A stretch of DNA of 64,000 nt from Hedera helix (Eukaryota; Streptophyta; Magnoliopsida; Apiales; Araliaceae). The notes under the pieces are model-generated. The model saw only the letters and a program-made list of their open reading frames with translations. It made no database searches and was not told the origin of the DNA. A program made the position numbers and the translations under genes. The DNA is taken from assembly GCA_947179155.2 (NCBI GenBank), contig OX359264.1, positions 60,089,202 to 60,153,201 on the forward strand. Reading direction: 5' to 3'. Positions 36,063 to 47,201 of the stretch are shown piece by piece (positions within the stretch are counted from its first letter, which is position 1; each line of letters starts with the position of its first letter).

Positions 36063-38465
36063 TTAGATTGTGGGGTCTGGTGGGGTTGGGTTTGCAGGGG
36101 GGTCATCCTCCTCATCGGCATCTTCATCTGAGGAAAAGCCCAGCGTGATTGGGTTCACCCCAGCGTTGGCCACCATATTTTTGGCGAAGAGGTATCCTTT
36201 GTTGTACTGGTCCACAACGGCCTCGGTCAGCTCGCTAGACCTCTTGTACTCCTCGATGATCCTCTGACGACTGCTTTCCCCTGCTGATTCAACTTGGGCC
36301 TTTAGTCGGAGGTTCTCTTCCTCCAGGAGCTTGTTGGCCGCCATCGACGCCTGAACGGCTTCATCTTTGAGAGCATTGTCCTTCGTCAAGGCTCCCAATC
36401 GCACAGCCAGATCCGATCCCTCCTTTTTAATCCCTTCTATCAACTTGTTGCGATCGGCTCGTTCCTGCAGAAGTGTTGACCTTTCGTTCATCACATCGTT
36501 CAGCTTGTCCTCCCAAGATTTGTTGGATGCTTTCAGTTCGATCAGCTGAACCTGCAAGGACTGGATGAGGGTTTCTTTCTGATCATTCTGCTCGTGGAGG
36601 GAAGAATGGTCGTTTTGCAGCTGGCTGTGCTCTTGATGAAGCTGGGAGTGTTGGGAGTTCAGCTCCTGCATCTCGGTCTGGAGCTGGCGAATGACTTCGG
36701 CTTGATGGGGGTTCTTCTCTTGAAATTCCAGTATGCGGCTGAAGCCTCCCAATGCTTGAATAACACAACAAGATATGAGTGGATTTTAAAAGGACGTAAA
36801 AGGAAGTCATAAGTCACACAATAGACATACCTGACCCAGGTGAAGACTGGTGGCCCTCACCAGGCTGTTAAGGTTGGATGAATCGAAGTACTGATCGTCA
36901 GCCGGGAGGTTAAAATAATTGTACAATTCATTCGGAAAAGGGGAGGTAGGGTCCGATGGGAAAAAGGATAGTTGGGAGAAAGGGGATGCTGTTGAGGGTG
37001 GATTAGTTCTATCGGGAGGAGGTTGGGACTCGCTTGGCGAGGGTTCGGAATCGGGGGCCTTGCCATGCAACCTCGGTTCGGGTGGGGTGTGTTTTGTAGG
37101 GGAAGGTCTGACTTCTGTGTGTGATGTAGATGGAGGTTTAAGGGGTGATGGAACAAGGGACGTTGCATCTCTGTCCCCTATATCGGGGGAGGGGGAGTGA
37201 GGTGGGGATGGAGAATGGGGTCGGACGAAGTTCAAGGGTTGAACATAGATGGGTTCGGCGTTAGATTGATTACCTTCGGAGACCCTGGTCAGTCTACGGC
37301 GCTTCCTTCGAAGCTGCTGTTTCTCGGTGTCAGTTAAATCCAGGGCGTTCTTTCGAAGAGGATGGGGGGCGGGCGTTCTTTCGAAATGGATGGGGGGCTT
37401 CAGATTGCTTCCTAGATGGCTGGGGGGCTTCGGTTTGCTTCGTAGATGGCTGGGGGGCTTCGGCTTATTTCCTGGGAGGTCGGGGGGCTTCGGTTTGTTT
37501 TTTGGAAGGCTGAGGGGCTTCGGCGCGTTGAGAAGGAACCTGGGGGGCTGGCCGGATGCGTAGCTGTGTCCTCGAAACATTTGGCTGAGTCTTGTAGATC
37601 ACTACTGAAACCCGAGGAGTAGAGGGAGATTAATGTAAATAGCGAAACGAAATGGACTTCTTAAAGAAAGGAAAGAACTTACGATCATGGTCGTGCAGCC
37701 ATTGGAGGTTGGAGAGAAGGTTGATGTCCCAAGGCTCTGAGGGAATGTTTTGGCAGAACCGTCGAATTCTTCCTCCATGTCTTCAGCGATGTCGTCGATC
37801 ACCGGCCTTTCTGGGTTACCCCAGGGTTGAAGAAGGTGTGTGTCTAGGCTAGACACGAAGAACCAGTTACTGTGCCAGCCCTTGTTACTAGAAGGGGGGA
37901 ACATCCAGGCCCTTTGGTTAGGGAGGCGGTTCAGGGATCAGAATCCTTGTTCCTTGGTTTTGGTTAGAGAAAAGATGTGGAAGAAGTAGTCGAGGCTGGG
38001 AGTAATGCCGAACTGCTTGCAGGCAGCGATGAAACAGACCAGGTGAATGTATGAGTTTGGGACCAACTGAGCAAGCCCGATCCCGACGAAATCGTGAAAA
38101 TCAGAGATAAAAGGATGGAGAGGGAATCTGACTCCATTCCGGAGCACCTGGGTCAGAACTGCAAGTTGAGGGCTGGAAGGCCTCCAATACATTCTTTCAT
38201 CGGGGTTGGGGGCTCTCAGACAATACTCCCCTGGAAACTGGAACTCGGATTTAAAGCCTTCAACGGCTTCATTGCTGACTGATGATTGGGTGTTCGCATG
38301 CGAGTAGGTGGCAGTGTTCTCGAATAATTTTCTGATTTCCATTTCCCTCGCCCTAGTCGTCGATCCGGACGGGCTTGGAATCGGGGTGTTTAAAGGGGCA
38401 GGCCGGAACGGATTCGCCTCAGAGGATGAGGAGGTCGTGGCGGCAGCGCTAGTTGATGATGTCAT
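36063..38465 (-). pseudogene. antisense accessory gene of the retrotransposon (gypsy-type Transposase_28-like)
   Basis: This gene lies opposite to gag-pol between integrase and the 3' LTR. It opens at an ATG (38465-38463, MTSSTSAAATTSSSSEANPF). The first block contains YCLRAPNPDERMYWRPSS, FPLHPFISDFHDFVGIGLAQ and ACKQFGITPSLDYFF, resembling the Pfam putative gypsy-type transposon domain (PF04195). A TGA at 37940-37938 interrupts it, and the same frame continues to a clean donor (ATC|GTAAGT, 37683). A Pro-rich part with 30-bp repeats (about 37600-36835) follows, then donor-like sites at 36834 and a 230-residue coiled coil (36752-36063) ending in an acidic tail. Antisense ORFs are known in Tat/Grande-type elements. 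I could not fix the phase of the middle exon. Probably inactive in this copy. Confidence 0.7.
37386..37555. repeat. 30-bp minisatellite in the antisense gene
   Basis: About five units of TGGGGGGCTTCGGTTTGCTT-type sequence with 30-bp period encode a ten-residue Pro/Lys-rich repeat on the minus strand. Confidence 0.85.
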
Positions 38466-38835
38466 TCTAGATTTACGCAAGAGAGAGAGAAAGATTCAGG
38501 TTATGGGGCTTTGAGTAATCGAAAGTCAGTATGGAGATCCTTGAAAGAGAGAAGAATGGAGGGTACTCGTCGATCGATTAGGCGGTTACGGGAAGCAGTG
38601 GGCAGTTGCAGAGGATAGAGAGAGAGAAGACGGTGTATTGTTGTGAAGAAGGTAACTGTTGTGATAAAGTTTATTTTGAAAACTGAATATTTATTTAGAA
38701 GGCGCGAGGGTTTAATGTCACATCAGTTTATCCCTCATACGTTGGACCAGGTTTAATATCCCTATTTTTATGCTAAACTCCTGTGTATTCGGAGGGGATA
38801 CCCTTCTATTTCTCTTTTTATTTTCAAAAAATAAA

Positions 38836-38854
38836 ATGGAAGGGTGGGGGGCAA
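38836..38854 (+). other. polypurine tract
   Basis: AATGGAAGGGTGGGGGGCA directly precedes the 3' LTR. It is the expected plus-strand primer for reverse transcription. Confidence 0.8.
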
Positions 38855-39405
38855 TGTTGGGGTGTGGATTCTTTGGGCCTAGCATTCTGGGCCGTGAATC
38901 CCTTCTCTTCATATGGCTTGGGCCGGGTCGGGCTTTTTCCCTTCCTGTTGGGCCCGGGTTCACAGATCTTTTATTACTCAGGCGGTTGATAGGACGTCTG
39001 GGCCTTTTTTGTCCACTTTGACGGACTGACACTGGAAGCAACCCAGGCTGGTATCTCCCCCCAATGAACCAAGTGGAGCAGGTGGAAGAGAACTACTTGC
39101 TTGTACTCATGAGAGTATGACTGGACGTCTGAGGATGCATGGATTAATATATACTAGCCACCTCACAATTTCAGAGGTATTTGATCTTTTTACATCACTA
39201 ACATTAATTTATCAAACGTCTGAGAGATTCCAGCTAACGATAAAGCTCCTCCATTGTGACGTTATTCCCCTGAACTTACTCTTACACCGGAGCATCTCCG
39301 GACGGTCCCAACCACGACTGTTCTGTGAGGTGATAACGGTTTGTTGTTTGTACAGGTATCTTGCTGACGGGTGATCACCGCAAGAGCGAAAATCAGACGT
39401 CAACA
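38855..39405 (+). repeat. 3' LTR (551 bp)
   Basis: It has the same length and ends as the 5' LTR. Confidence 0.95.
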
Positions 39406-40034
39406 TGTATTATTGATTCACACACTTTAATGGTAACAACTTAAACTCGACTCAATTATAAGAGTATCAACTCGGTATATATAAATGGACAGGTGGGCAC
39501 CAATAATAGTATCCGTACCCTCATTTTAGTTAAATTTTAATATATTTATTTATATAAATAATTTTTTAAGTAATAAAATTTAATATTGTCAACTTTATTT
39601 AATGTATTTATTTTTATAAATAATTTTCTTAAGTAATAAAATTTAACATTGTCAATTATATTCAATGTATTTATTTGTATAAATAATTTCTTAAGTGATA
39701 AAATTTAACATTGTAAATTATTGTGACAATTTGACTATTTAAAATTTAAATTCTATATTGTAATATATACAAGCTGATTTAATTAATATAAATTACATTA
39801 TAAATAAATATATTAATTGAAATTATTTAAATATAACTAAAGTGGGAGAGTATTTAAGATATTCCTCATATAACTACTAAGAGCAAAGACAGATAGGTAT
39901 TTCATTTTTTCCTCATACAATTACTAAGAGTAGCAACATGTATGTTTTTTTAGCGTTAGATCTCGTATTAGACGGTGATAGATGAATTTGCTAGAATAGT
40001 ATTCATAACAACTATTTGTAATGCATCACTACCC

Positions 40035-40039
40035 ATATA

Positions 40040-40099
<60 letters not shown>
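40035..40099. repeat. long (TA)n microsatellite
   Basis: About thirty TA units with one TG interruption. It abuts the MITE that starts at 40100. Confidence 0.95.
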
Positions 40100-40105
<6 letters not shown>

Positions 40106-40276
40106 TCACAGTAATAAATTGCTAAGAGTACTGTTTTAGCAAAACACAAATTAGCTTAAAAAAGTGTCTATCGCTAGAGGCTCTCGCGGCAACAACTTTC
40201 AAAGCTAATTTGCCTCCTTGTATTGATTGTGTTACAACAGTACTCTTAGTAACTGATTACTGTGAATGTGGCCCCC
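40100..40276. mobile_element. foldback MITE with long terminal inverted repeats
   Basis: The left arm GCATTCACAGTAATAAATT continues GCTAAGAGTACTGTTTTAGC. The right arm, read inward from 40270, gives CACATTCACAGTAATCAGTT and CTAAGAGTACTGTTGTAAC. Both arms end near ATTAGCTT, so roughly 60 bp pairs on each side. The short centre has GCTAGAGGCTCTCGC. The superfamily is not resolved. Confidence 0.8.
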
Positions 40277-41045
40277 ATATTTATATATATATTATAAATA
40301 ATAATTTTTTGTACAAGTCAAATAGAAAGTTTTGGTTAGTTTTGAAGTGCGTATTTTTATTTTTATATTTGTTTTTATTTTTAGCCATGCATTGGGCAAT
40401 ATTGTATGAAATTTTAAATCCATCACCTATCCTATGATTTTAAGAAAATGTAAATGCGTTTGTACGAGTTATTGTCAAAAGTGAGTTGAAAAGTCGTAAG
40501 AATATTTGACATACTATTAGTAATAATTTTACTAAATGAATCATATAGAAGGGTGAAAGTGCACCTTTACTTGTGTGTTTGAAAAGAAATTAGTCACGCG
40601 CTAATCATAAGCAATAAGCAATGAGAGCAAACAACACAAAATAATCATTTAGAACTTTAGGAAATATTTCAAAATAAAATTAGTATTCAAAAAATATATA
40701 CTAAATCATTAATATTGTTAAAATCGTAACAAATTCAAAATTACTTTCACCCCAGGCAAACGATATGATGAAAAACAATCGAATGCTGTGATTTTTGTTG
40801 AGTTTAATCTTTTTCGGTGGGAGCATTTCTATGACAGACGCCGCCGGGAAGGAGCATATATATATAGGAGGGATTAATACTCAATAGCATTAGTGCTTAC
40901 GATATCGATTTTTATCTGATTTATTTAGTATTATAGTATCATTTTTAATGAAGTTTGTTTCAAAATCGAACCACATCAATCAAGTTAAAAAATTGCTATA
41001 ACAACACTGCATCGACTGATATCTCACTTTGACCTATCTAATAAT

Positions 41046-41285
41046 AATTTTTTTTTTTAAATTATAAGATTAATATTAATTTTTGAAAAACGAATTATAA
41101 ATATTTTCGAACTCAAAATTAACATAATTCATTTAAGTTTTAAAAATAATAATTATTATAATTAGTAGTATTTTTTAGATAGTTTATGATATTAATAATT
41201 TTATTCACACAAAATAAATGAACTCATATTAATTTTAAAATTAATTTTTAAAAAATTAATATTAATCTTATAATTCAAAACAGAG
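41046..41285. repeat. 240-bp inverted repeat
   Basis: AAATTATAAGATTAATATTAAT near 41060 is the reverse complement of ATTAATATTAATCTTATAATT near 41265. Probably an old AT-rich MITE; no target duplication was seen. Confidence 0.6.
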
Positions 41286-42180
41286 ACACAATAATTTAAA
41301 AAATTAAATTTCAATTGACATTCAATCTAAATATAACAAAAATAAATAATGTACATACATTATTAATTTATTTTTTTTATATAGAATATGACATGTTTTC
41401 AATTTTTTTTTAAAAATAACTCATTTTTCTGTCACGTCATTATAATTGCTTGCCAATTTGCATCTAAATTGCAAAAAATGTATTACGGAATATTGTATTT
41501 TTCAATCACAAGTGTGACCTGAAAGAATTTGTCACTCGATCGATGAACGAGGAGTTCTTCGGTGGTATTGAAATATTATTATGTGATATTTTAAATTATT
41601 AATATATTATTATTTAAATATATATAACAAATTATTTTATTATATATATTAAAATAATAGCATATAAATGATCTTAAAGCATTACAAAGATCATAAAATA
41701 AATTTTTTCAACGAACACATTTAATTTAGCGTAGAGACAATATTTATAATTACCAACAAATAAGCGCAAAATAATGCTCCAACTTTAGCTCAATTATTCA
41801 TGATATATATATTTTTTCAAACATAAAAAACTCCAACAGCCCAATTTAATTTAAAATAAATTTATAAGTACATTTATTTTATATTCTACTTCCCAAAATA
41901 CAAATTTAAAAATCGTTAAATAAATAAAATCAACATAAAATCCCCCTCTAACTCTCACTTTTTAATTTTATTCATCTAATTATCTTTAATTTATGTGTAC
42001 CATTATCCCAACTCGCAAGCCTCGAGGGGTACTGTTTCAAAAAAAACATTTTATTAGTTTTCTATTTTTAGTAAAGTCAGCTATATTAAGGGGGAAAAGT
42101 CAACTGTTTTGGAGGGGCGATTACGTCAATTGAGTGTGAAATGAGTCGTGAGAAGTCACGCGGCAATCAAAAAAAAAAAT

Positions 42181-42364
42181 CACGTGTTCTGCAAGTGTCG
42201 CCCGTTTATTGCGTGTTTGTTTGTTCGTTGAGGCGGACGGAACAGAGGAGAAGAAGAATCTCTCAAGTCATCTGGTATAGCCGACGTACACGTGTCCATC
42301 GTCAAACTAACTTTCACCGATTGCTGCCGGTTTCTTCCTCTCATTCCCCATCCGCAACTATAAA
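42181..42364 (+). promoter_or_regulatory. PP2C promoter with ABRE/DRE-like motifs
   Basis: There is a CACGTG G-box at 42181-42186. A second G-box (42289-42294), within ACACGTGTCC, is an ABA-response-type core and is immediately preceded by GCCGAC (42280-42285), the DRE/CBF core. TATAAA lies at 42359-42364, predicting a start near 42390 and a leader of about 170 bases. ABA/drought responsiveness is inferred from the motifs only. Confidence 0.6.
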
Positions 42365-42559
42365 TTCCAGTAAGCTTACCTTGTCTCTCATTTGATCTCT
42401 CTCACTTTCCACAAAAACAGAAGTATTCCAAAGAATCTCCATTTTTAAGTTCTAACTAAATCAAATTTTCACATATTTTTCTCAAATCGTTGGATTTAGA
42501 AAAGACAGTATCAATTTTGTTTTGTTTTGTTGTGGTATGATCTGAAGAAGAAGAAGAAT

Positions 42560-44823
42560 ATGGGAGCTGAAGCTGAAATAATCATACAACAGAGCATCAT
42601 CCCAGCATTGGATGTTCAGTATCATCGATCAAGGACTAATACTAATCTTCAGGAAATTGGAGATTTCGTCTCTTATGCCCACCCGATTCTTCCTTCTGGG
42701 TCGGATATATCCCTATCCCCGCCGGTGAGTTGGGTTCCGATTTTTGCTGTTACCGATCCGTACTTTCATGTTTTTAATTTAATAGTATTTCTTGTTCCAA
42801 ATTCTAGCCGGGTTTATTGATTATGATTTAGTTTCTGTGCTGGTTAAGCAATAATCCGTCAGTCTTATTTATTTATTTTATTTTCTGTTTTAGGATGGGA
42901 TTGGGTGCTTAGATCATAAGATCGGGGATCCTAATACAAGGTTTTATTTTTTAATTGTCGCGAGCTTCTATCCAAATCAACTTTCAAGGGCTTTCATATT
43001 AATGCTAGATTGCTAGTGCAGTTTGATAAAACAGTTTATTTGATTTCTGGTGAAAAAAAAGGCATTTGGCCGTGTTGAACACCCTGTAACCTTAAAAAGT
43101 GCTACCAATTTAATGATCAAGCTCCTTATGCAGCTCATTAATTTGGATACTTGGGAAATCATCCATCTCAAATTAAAAGCCTTGTTTTGACTTTTTTTGG
43201 TCATATTGATTATTTTTAAAACTAATTTTTGTACCATTGTTGATAAAGTTTAGGTTAAAGAGATTATAATCATAAAAAACTAATACAATTTGCTACCAAC
43301 TCCAATTTTTATAATTTTAAAAACATATTTATATATGCTTAATTATTAATTCTAAAAATGGTTAATTTGACAAAAAAAGTCAAAAAGAGCCTTTTAATTT
43401 GAGATAGAGGGAGTACCATATTATTATACTGTATGGTTTGAAAGGATTATTTTCTAGGGATTATTGTCATATGGATTATAATCTTAGGATTGTTAATTAT
43501 AGGTATTAATTTATCCTTTAAATTTTTTAAAAAGGTCACATGCTTGTCTAAAGTTGAATTATACATGAGATAGCTGAAAATAGGAGTAATATTAGATTTA
43601 CTCCTTCTGGGGTATTATGTTATCTTGGGACTATATAGTCCAGAGTAAAATTTGATGCCACACATTGGACAGAATTCATCAAAGGATTTAGTCCAATCCC
43701 CCAAGTAAATGTCGCATTATGGTTTTATCCATTTATTATATTTTGTGTCAAATTTACTGCTGTTTGGATGGAAATTTCCGAGCCTAATTAGGTGAAAACA
43801 GAGGAAGAGAAAAACATGATCCACAGTTTTTCCCCTGTCGTAGTTGTTTTTTATTCGTAGTTTTGAAATAAATAATGAATTAACCTTTTTGCTTTTAGTT
43901 TCGTTTTTTCCTTGATTGTATTGATATGCGCTGAGATCATGCATCCTTTATACCTATTGAATTCAAATGTGAATAATGACAGTGGTGGACATATGTAAGT
44001 TGGCAGGCTTTTATAAGATCAATTGCTCTAAACTACTATCCATCTTTAACCTTTGTACCTTAGCATCTTAGTTATTAAAGAATTACAGTACTAGCTCATG
44101 GTAATTATTAGTACACATGTTTCCCATCACAGACCTAAATGTAATCCAGAAGTATAAGAGATTTCAAAATCTGTAAAAGGGGGGCTCTTAAATTCTTTAA
44201 ATTAACTTCAACGATCTCCTCTTCCAACCCTGATATAACAAAACCCACAAGTCTAGAATTCTTAATAGAAACTGCAGTTACGATGATCTTCTACATCTTT
44301 GAGGTGTACTCTCCTTTATTGTCTCAGAATGCTTATAATGAAATGTAACACATTAAAGTGTTGGTTGCTAGGAAATATCTTTATAGTTACGTTATGTGGA
44401 ATTTGCCTAATGTATTATAATGGGCAGAAGAAACCACTGTTACTAGATTTAACAGGATTGCTTGAGGTTGGAGTGCTGCTTGTACATTTCTCAGTAAAGC
44501 CAAGCTTGTCTCAGTGACAATTAATTGCTTGGGTCTTTGATGCTATTGATATTCTTCGTATAGAGGTCCTTTCGTTACACAGTCACGTAGTACATACTGT
44601 TTTATTAGGAGTAGAGGTGGCAAACAGGTTGATTTAATGGGTAATGGGTCATTAATGGGTTGGGTCATAAATGAATAATTTTAAATGGGTTATAAATGGG
44701 TAAAATTTTAAATGGATATGGGTCAAACCCACCAAGCCCTATACAAACCCACAATTTAAATTATTTTATTTTTTTCTCAAAACAACACCAAAACTTTAAT
44801 GTGTTAATGAGTCATAAATGGGT

Positions 44824-44861
<38 letters not shown>

Positions 44862-46253
44862 CTGTATTGTATCAATTAAATTAAAAAAAACTGCAATTTC
44901 AAGACGAAAAGTAGGCCTATTAAAAGCTACTAAGCAGCTTCACATGCACTTATTCTCATGACCATATTAAGCAGCAAGAATTCTTAAGGTGTTTATATAA
45001 GTAGTTAACTAGAGTCAAAGTGGGGATGATTTATATTTTATAATGTTACACGTGTAAACATTGAGAGGAAACTGTAAAACCTTTAGCTAATGGCTGATCT
45101 AATGGAATTCCAAAATACGGGAGCCAGATAAAGGAAAGTAATGAACGGAAATCTATTCTATCAAGAAGAACGTGAAACGAATATTATTTTACCAATTTTG
45201 ACCCATGAGTTTACCCATCTAAGTCAAACCCATTACCCATCTAACTCAAACCCATTACCCATCATTACCCATTTATTTTCTGCTCAATTAAGTGGTAACC
45301 AACCCAATAAAGGGTGAATTTATTGGACAGGTTCATGGGTAACTTAACCATTTTGCTAGCTCTAATTAGGAGTTTGAGCAGCAGTATGACAGTTTTATAC
45401 TGTGTCACAGAGAAACTTCTGGTTGGAGTGTGATTCATGTTATGTGAGTCTAATGTGCTGAATCATTTTGTCAACTATTCTGTCTTCCTTGGTAGTGGTC
45501 TATCTTCTTTATCTTAAAAGAGTACTTTGAAAGACATGTATATAATATCTTTATGCTGGTAACATGACAAAAACCTTTAATTTTAGGCTATGAAATCTCT
45601 AGAACCTGCAACTATGCAATATGTTCCTTCCATCCGCTCTGGTAGCTTTGCAGATATTGGGCCTCGGAGATGCATGGAAGATCAACACATAAAGATAAAT
45701 GATTTATCACTGCATTTGGGATCGCACTTAAGGTTTCCTAAGCCAAATGCTTTCTACGGGGTAAGTACTTTACAGGTCTTTAACTTTTATTGCATTAACA
45801 TGGTCTGTCTGTTGTTATGAAACTGATTCAGTTGATTGTGGTACAGATATTTGATGGTCATGGAGGACCTGAGGCGGCAGCTTACATCCGGAAAAATGTA
45901 AACCGATTCTTTTTTGAAGACGTCAATTTTCCAGAGTCGACTGAAGTTGATAATACATTTCTAGAAGAGGTTGAGAGCTCTCTTTGTAAAGCATTTCTTC
46001 TGGCTGATGCAGCTCTGGCTGACGACTGCAGTGTGAGTAGTTCTTCTGGGACAACGGCATTGACAGCTCTTGTATTGGGAAGGTATGTCCATGCTAGTAC
46101 ATTTTTATGCATTGGTGCCTCTGGTAAATAGTATACTATGGTGTCCTTAGGCTCATTTCAGTCTGACAGCTCATTTACAGCATTTTTTGAAATAATGACT
46201 TGTGCATGTATGTGCAAAAATATCTACATACACATGTACTGATATACATATAA

Positions 46254-46298
<45 letters not shown>

Positions 46299-47201
46299 TA
46301 TTTCTGCTGTCTTCCTCTATTCCAAAAGGATTATTTCCATTCTGGTGTCTTACTCTTTATAAGAACTTTTTTTAATTAAAACTTCTAGTTCTTGTAGACA
46401 TCTATTTGTATTGCAGCATCTTACTAGGTGTGCTTAGTAGTTAATAGTTTGATGGAATAGAGAGTGGGGGTTTGTGATCTTGACTTCCGTGAGTAATCAA
46501 ACCATTAATATCTATGCATTTGGAGCAAATTATTATTGGTTTTCCTTCTATTCTGCTGAATTTGAGCGAGCATTTTTTGGTATGTTGGATGTTGACTCAC
46601 TCTTCTTATTTTCATTTTTGTCCTTTGCAGTTTTCTAGTGGTAGCCAATGCAGGAGATTGCCGAGCAGTTCTATGCCGGAAAGGGGAGGCTATTGATATG
46701 TCTCAAGATCATAGACCAAGTCATGCATCAGAAAGGAGGCGAGTTGAAAATCTTGGGGGATTTATTGATGACGGCTATCTTAATGGTGTTTTGTCAGTAA
46801 CTCGGGCTTTGGGAGATTGGGACATGAAGTTGCCTAGGGGCTCCTCCTCACCTCTCATTGCTGAGCCTGATGTCCGGCAGATTGTGCTAACCGAGGATGA
46901 TGAGTTCCTCATAATTGGTTGTGATGGGATTTGGGATGTAATGTCGAGTCAACAGGCAGTTAGCCTTGTTAGACGGGGGCTAAGGCGGCATGATGACCCT
47001 GGGCAGTGTGCTCGAGACCTTGTCATGGAGGCCTTGCGTCTCAACACATCTGACAATCTCACTGTGATCGTTGTTTGTTTCAATTCCCTTGATCACCGGG
47101 AAGCATCACCAACACCACAGCGAAGGTTGAAATGTTGTAGCCTTTCTGCAGAAGCCCTTTGTAGCTTGAGGAGCTTGTTGGATGGCAGTGGCAGCCATTG
47201 A
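42560..47201 (+). CDS. protein phosphatase 2C, group G (PP2C49-like)
   Basis: This is a Mg/Mn-dependent Ser/Thr phosphatase (PPM family). Exons: 42560-42724, 45587-45760, 45847-46082 and 46631-47201. All junctions are GT-AG and in phase, giving 381 residues. Seen: ADIGPRRCMEDQH with metal/phosphate-site residues E86-D87, IFDGHGGPEAAAY (metal Asp 116), ANAGDCRAVLCRKG, VTRALGDWDMK, GCDGIWDVMSS and the C-terminal SDNLTVIVV. The SIRSGSFADIGPRR lead-in and a tail ending in SLSAEALCSLRSLLDG match group G phosphatases, which in Arabidopsis include salt/ABA-responsive members. No lesion was seen. The first intron is unusually long (2.86 kb) and carries two transposons. Confidence 0.95.
43160..43425. 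mobile_element. Stowaway-like MITE in PP2C intron 1
   Basis: The right end, read inward, is GTACTCCCTCTATCTCAAAT and continues TAAAAGGCTCTTTTTGACTT. The left arm CATCTCAAATTAAAAGCCTT with TTTTGACTTTTTTTGGTC pairs with it. The outermost left bases of the CTCCCTC motif are lost. Confidence 0.65.
44612..45364. mobile_element. hAT-type non-autonomous element in PP2C intron 1
   Basis: The 753-bp element has ends TAGAGGTGGCAAACAGGTT and, read inward from the right, TAGAGCTAGCAAAATGGTT. Both flanks carry the identical 8-bp duplication ATTAGGAG (44604-44611 and 45365-45372). The subterminal regions are full of AATGGGT/ACCCATT motifs, in inverse orientation at the two ends. No transposase frame is present. 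Confidence 0.9.
44825..44861. repeat. (CA)n(TA)n microsatellite
   Basis: About fifteen CA units followed by TATAT, inside the hAT element. Confidence 0.95.
46255..46298. repeat. (CA)n microsatellite in PP2C intron 3
   Basis: About nineteen CA units. Confidence 0.95.

Larger units (their letters stand above)
29364..39405 (+). mobile_element. complete Ty3/Gypsy LTR retrotransposon, Tat-type
   Basis: A 10,042-bp element bounded by two 551-bp LTRs with TG...CA ends. The flanks GGTAT (29359-29363) and TGTAT (39406-39410) match at four of five bases, the remains of a 5-bp target duplication. The gene order gag - protease - RT - RNase H - integrase on the plus strand is Ty3/Gypsy. The Tat-lineage call rests on the CX2HX4GHX4C-type zinc knuckle (CVYHRRVGHTTEAC), the tandem RT-RNase H plus second RNase H domain, and an antisense ORF in the long stretch before the 3' LTR. 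Three in-frame stops and two frameshifts break gag-pol, so it should be non-autonomous. Confidence 0.95.
39406..42180. other. gene-free AT-rich spacer
   Basis: No gene was recognised between the retrotransposon and the PP2C promoter. It holds a long TA microsatellite, one strong inverted-repeat MITE and an inverted repeat, listed separately. Confidence 0.6.

Noticed and set aside
42141..42395. 84-codon plus-strand frame at the start of the PP2C locus
   Set aside because: It runs across the predicted TATA box and out of frame with the PP2C start, so it is promoter DNA.
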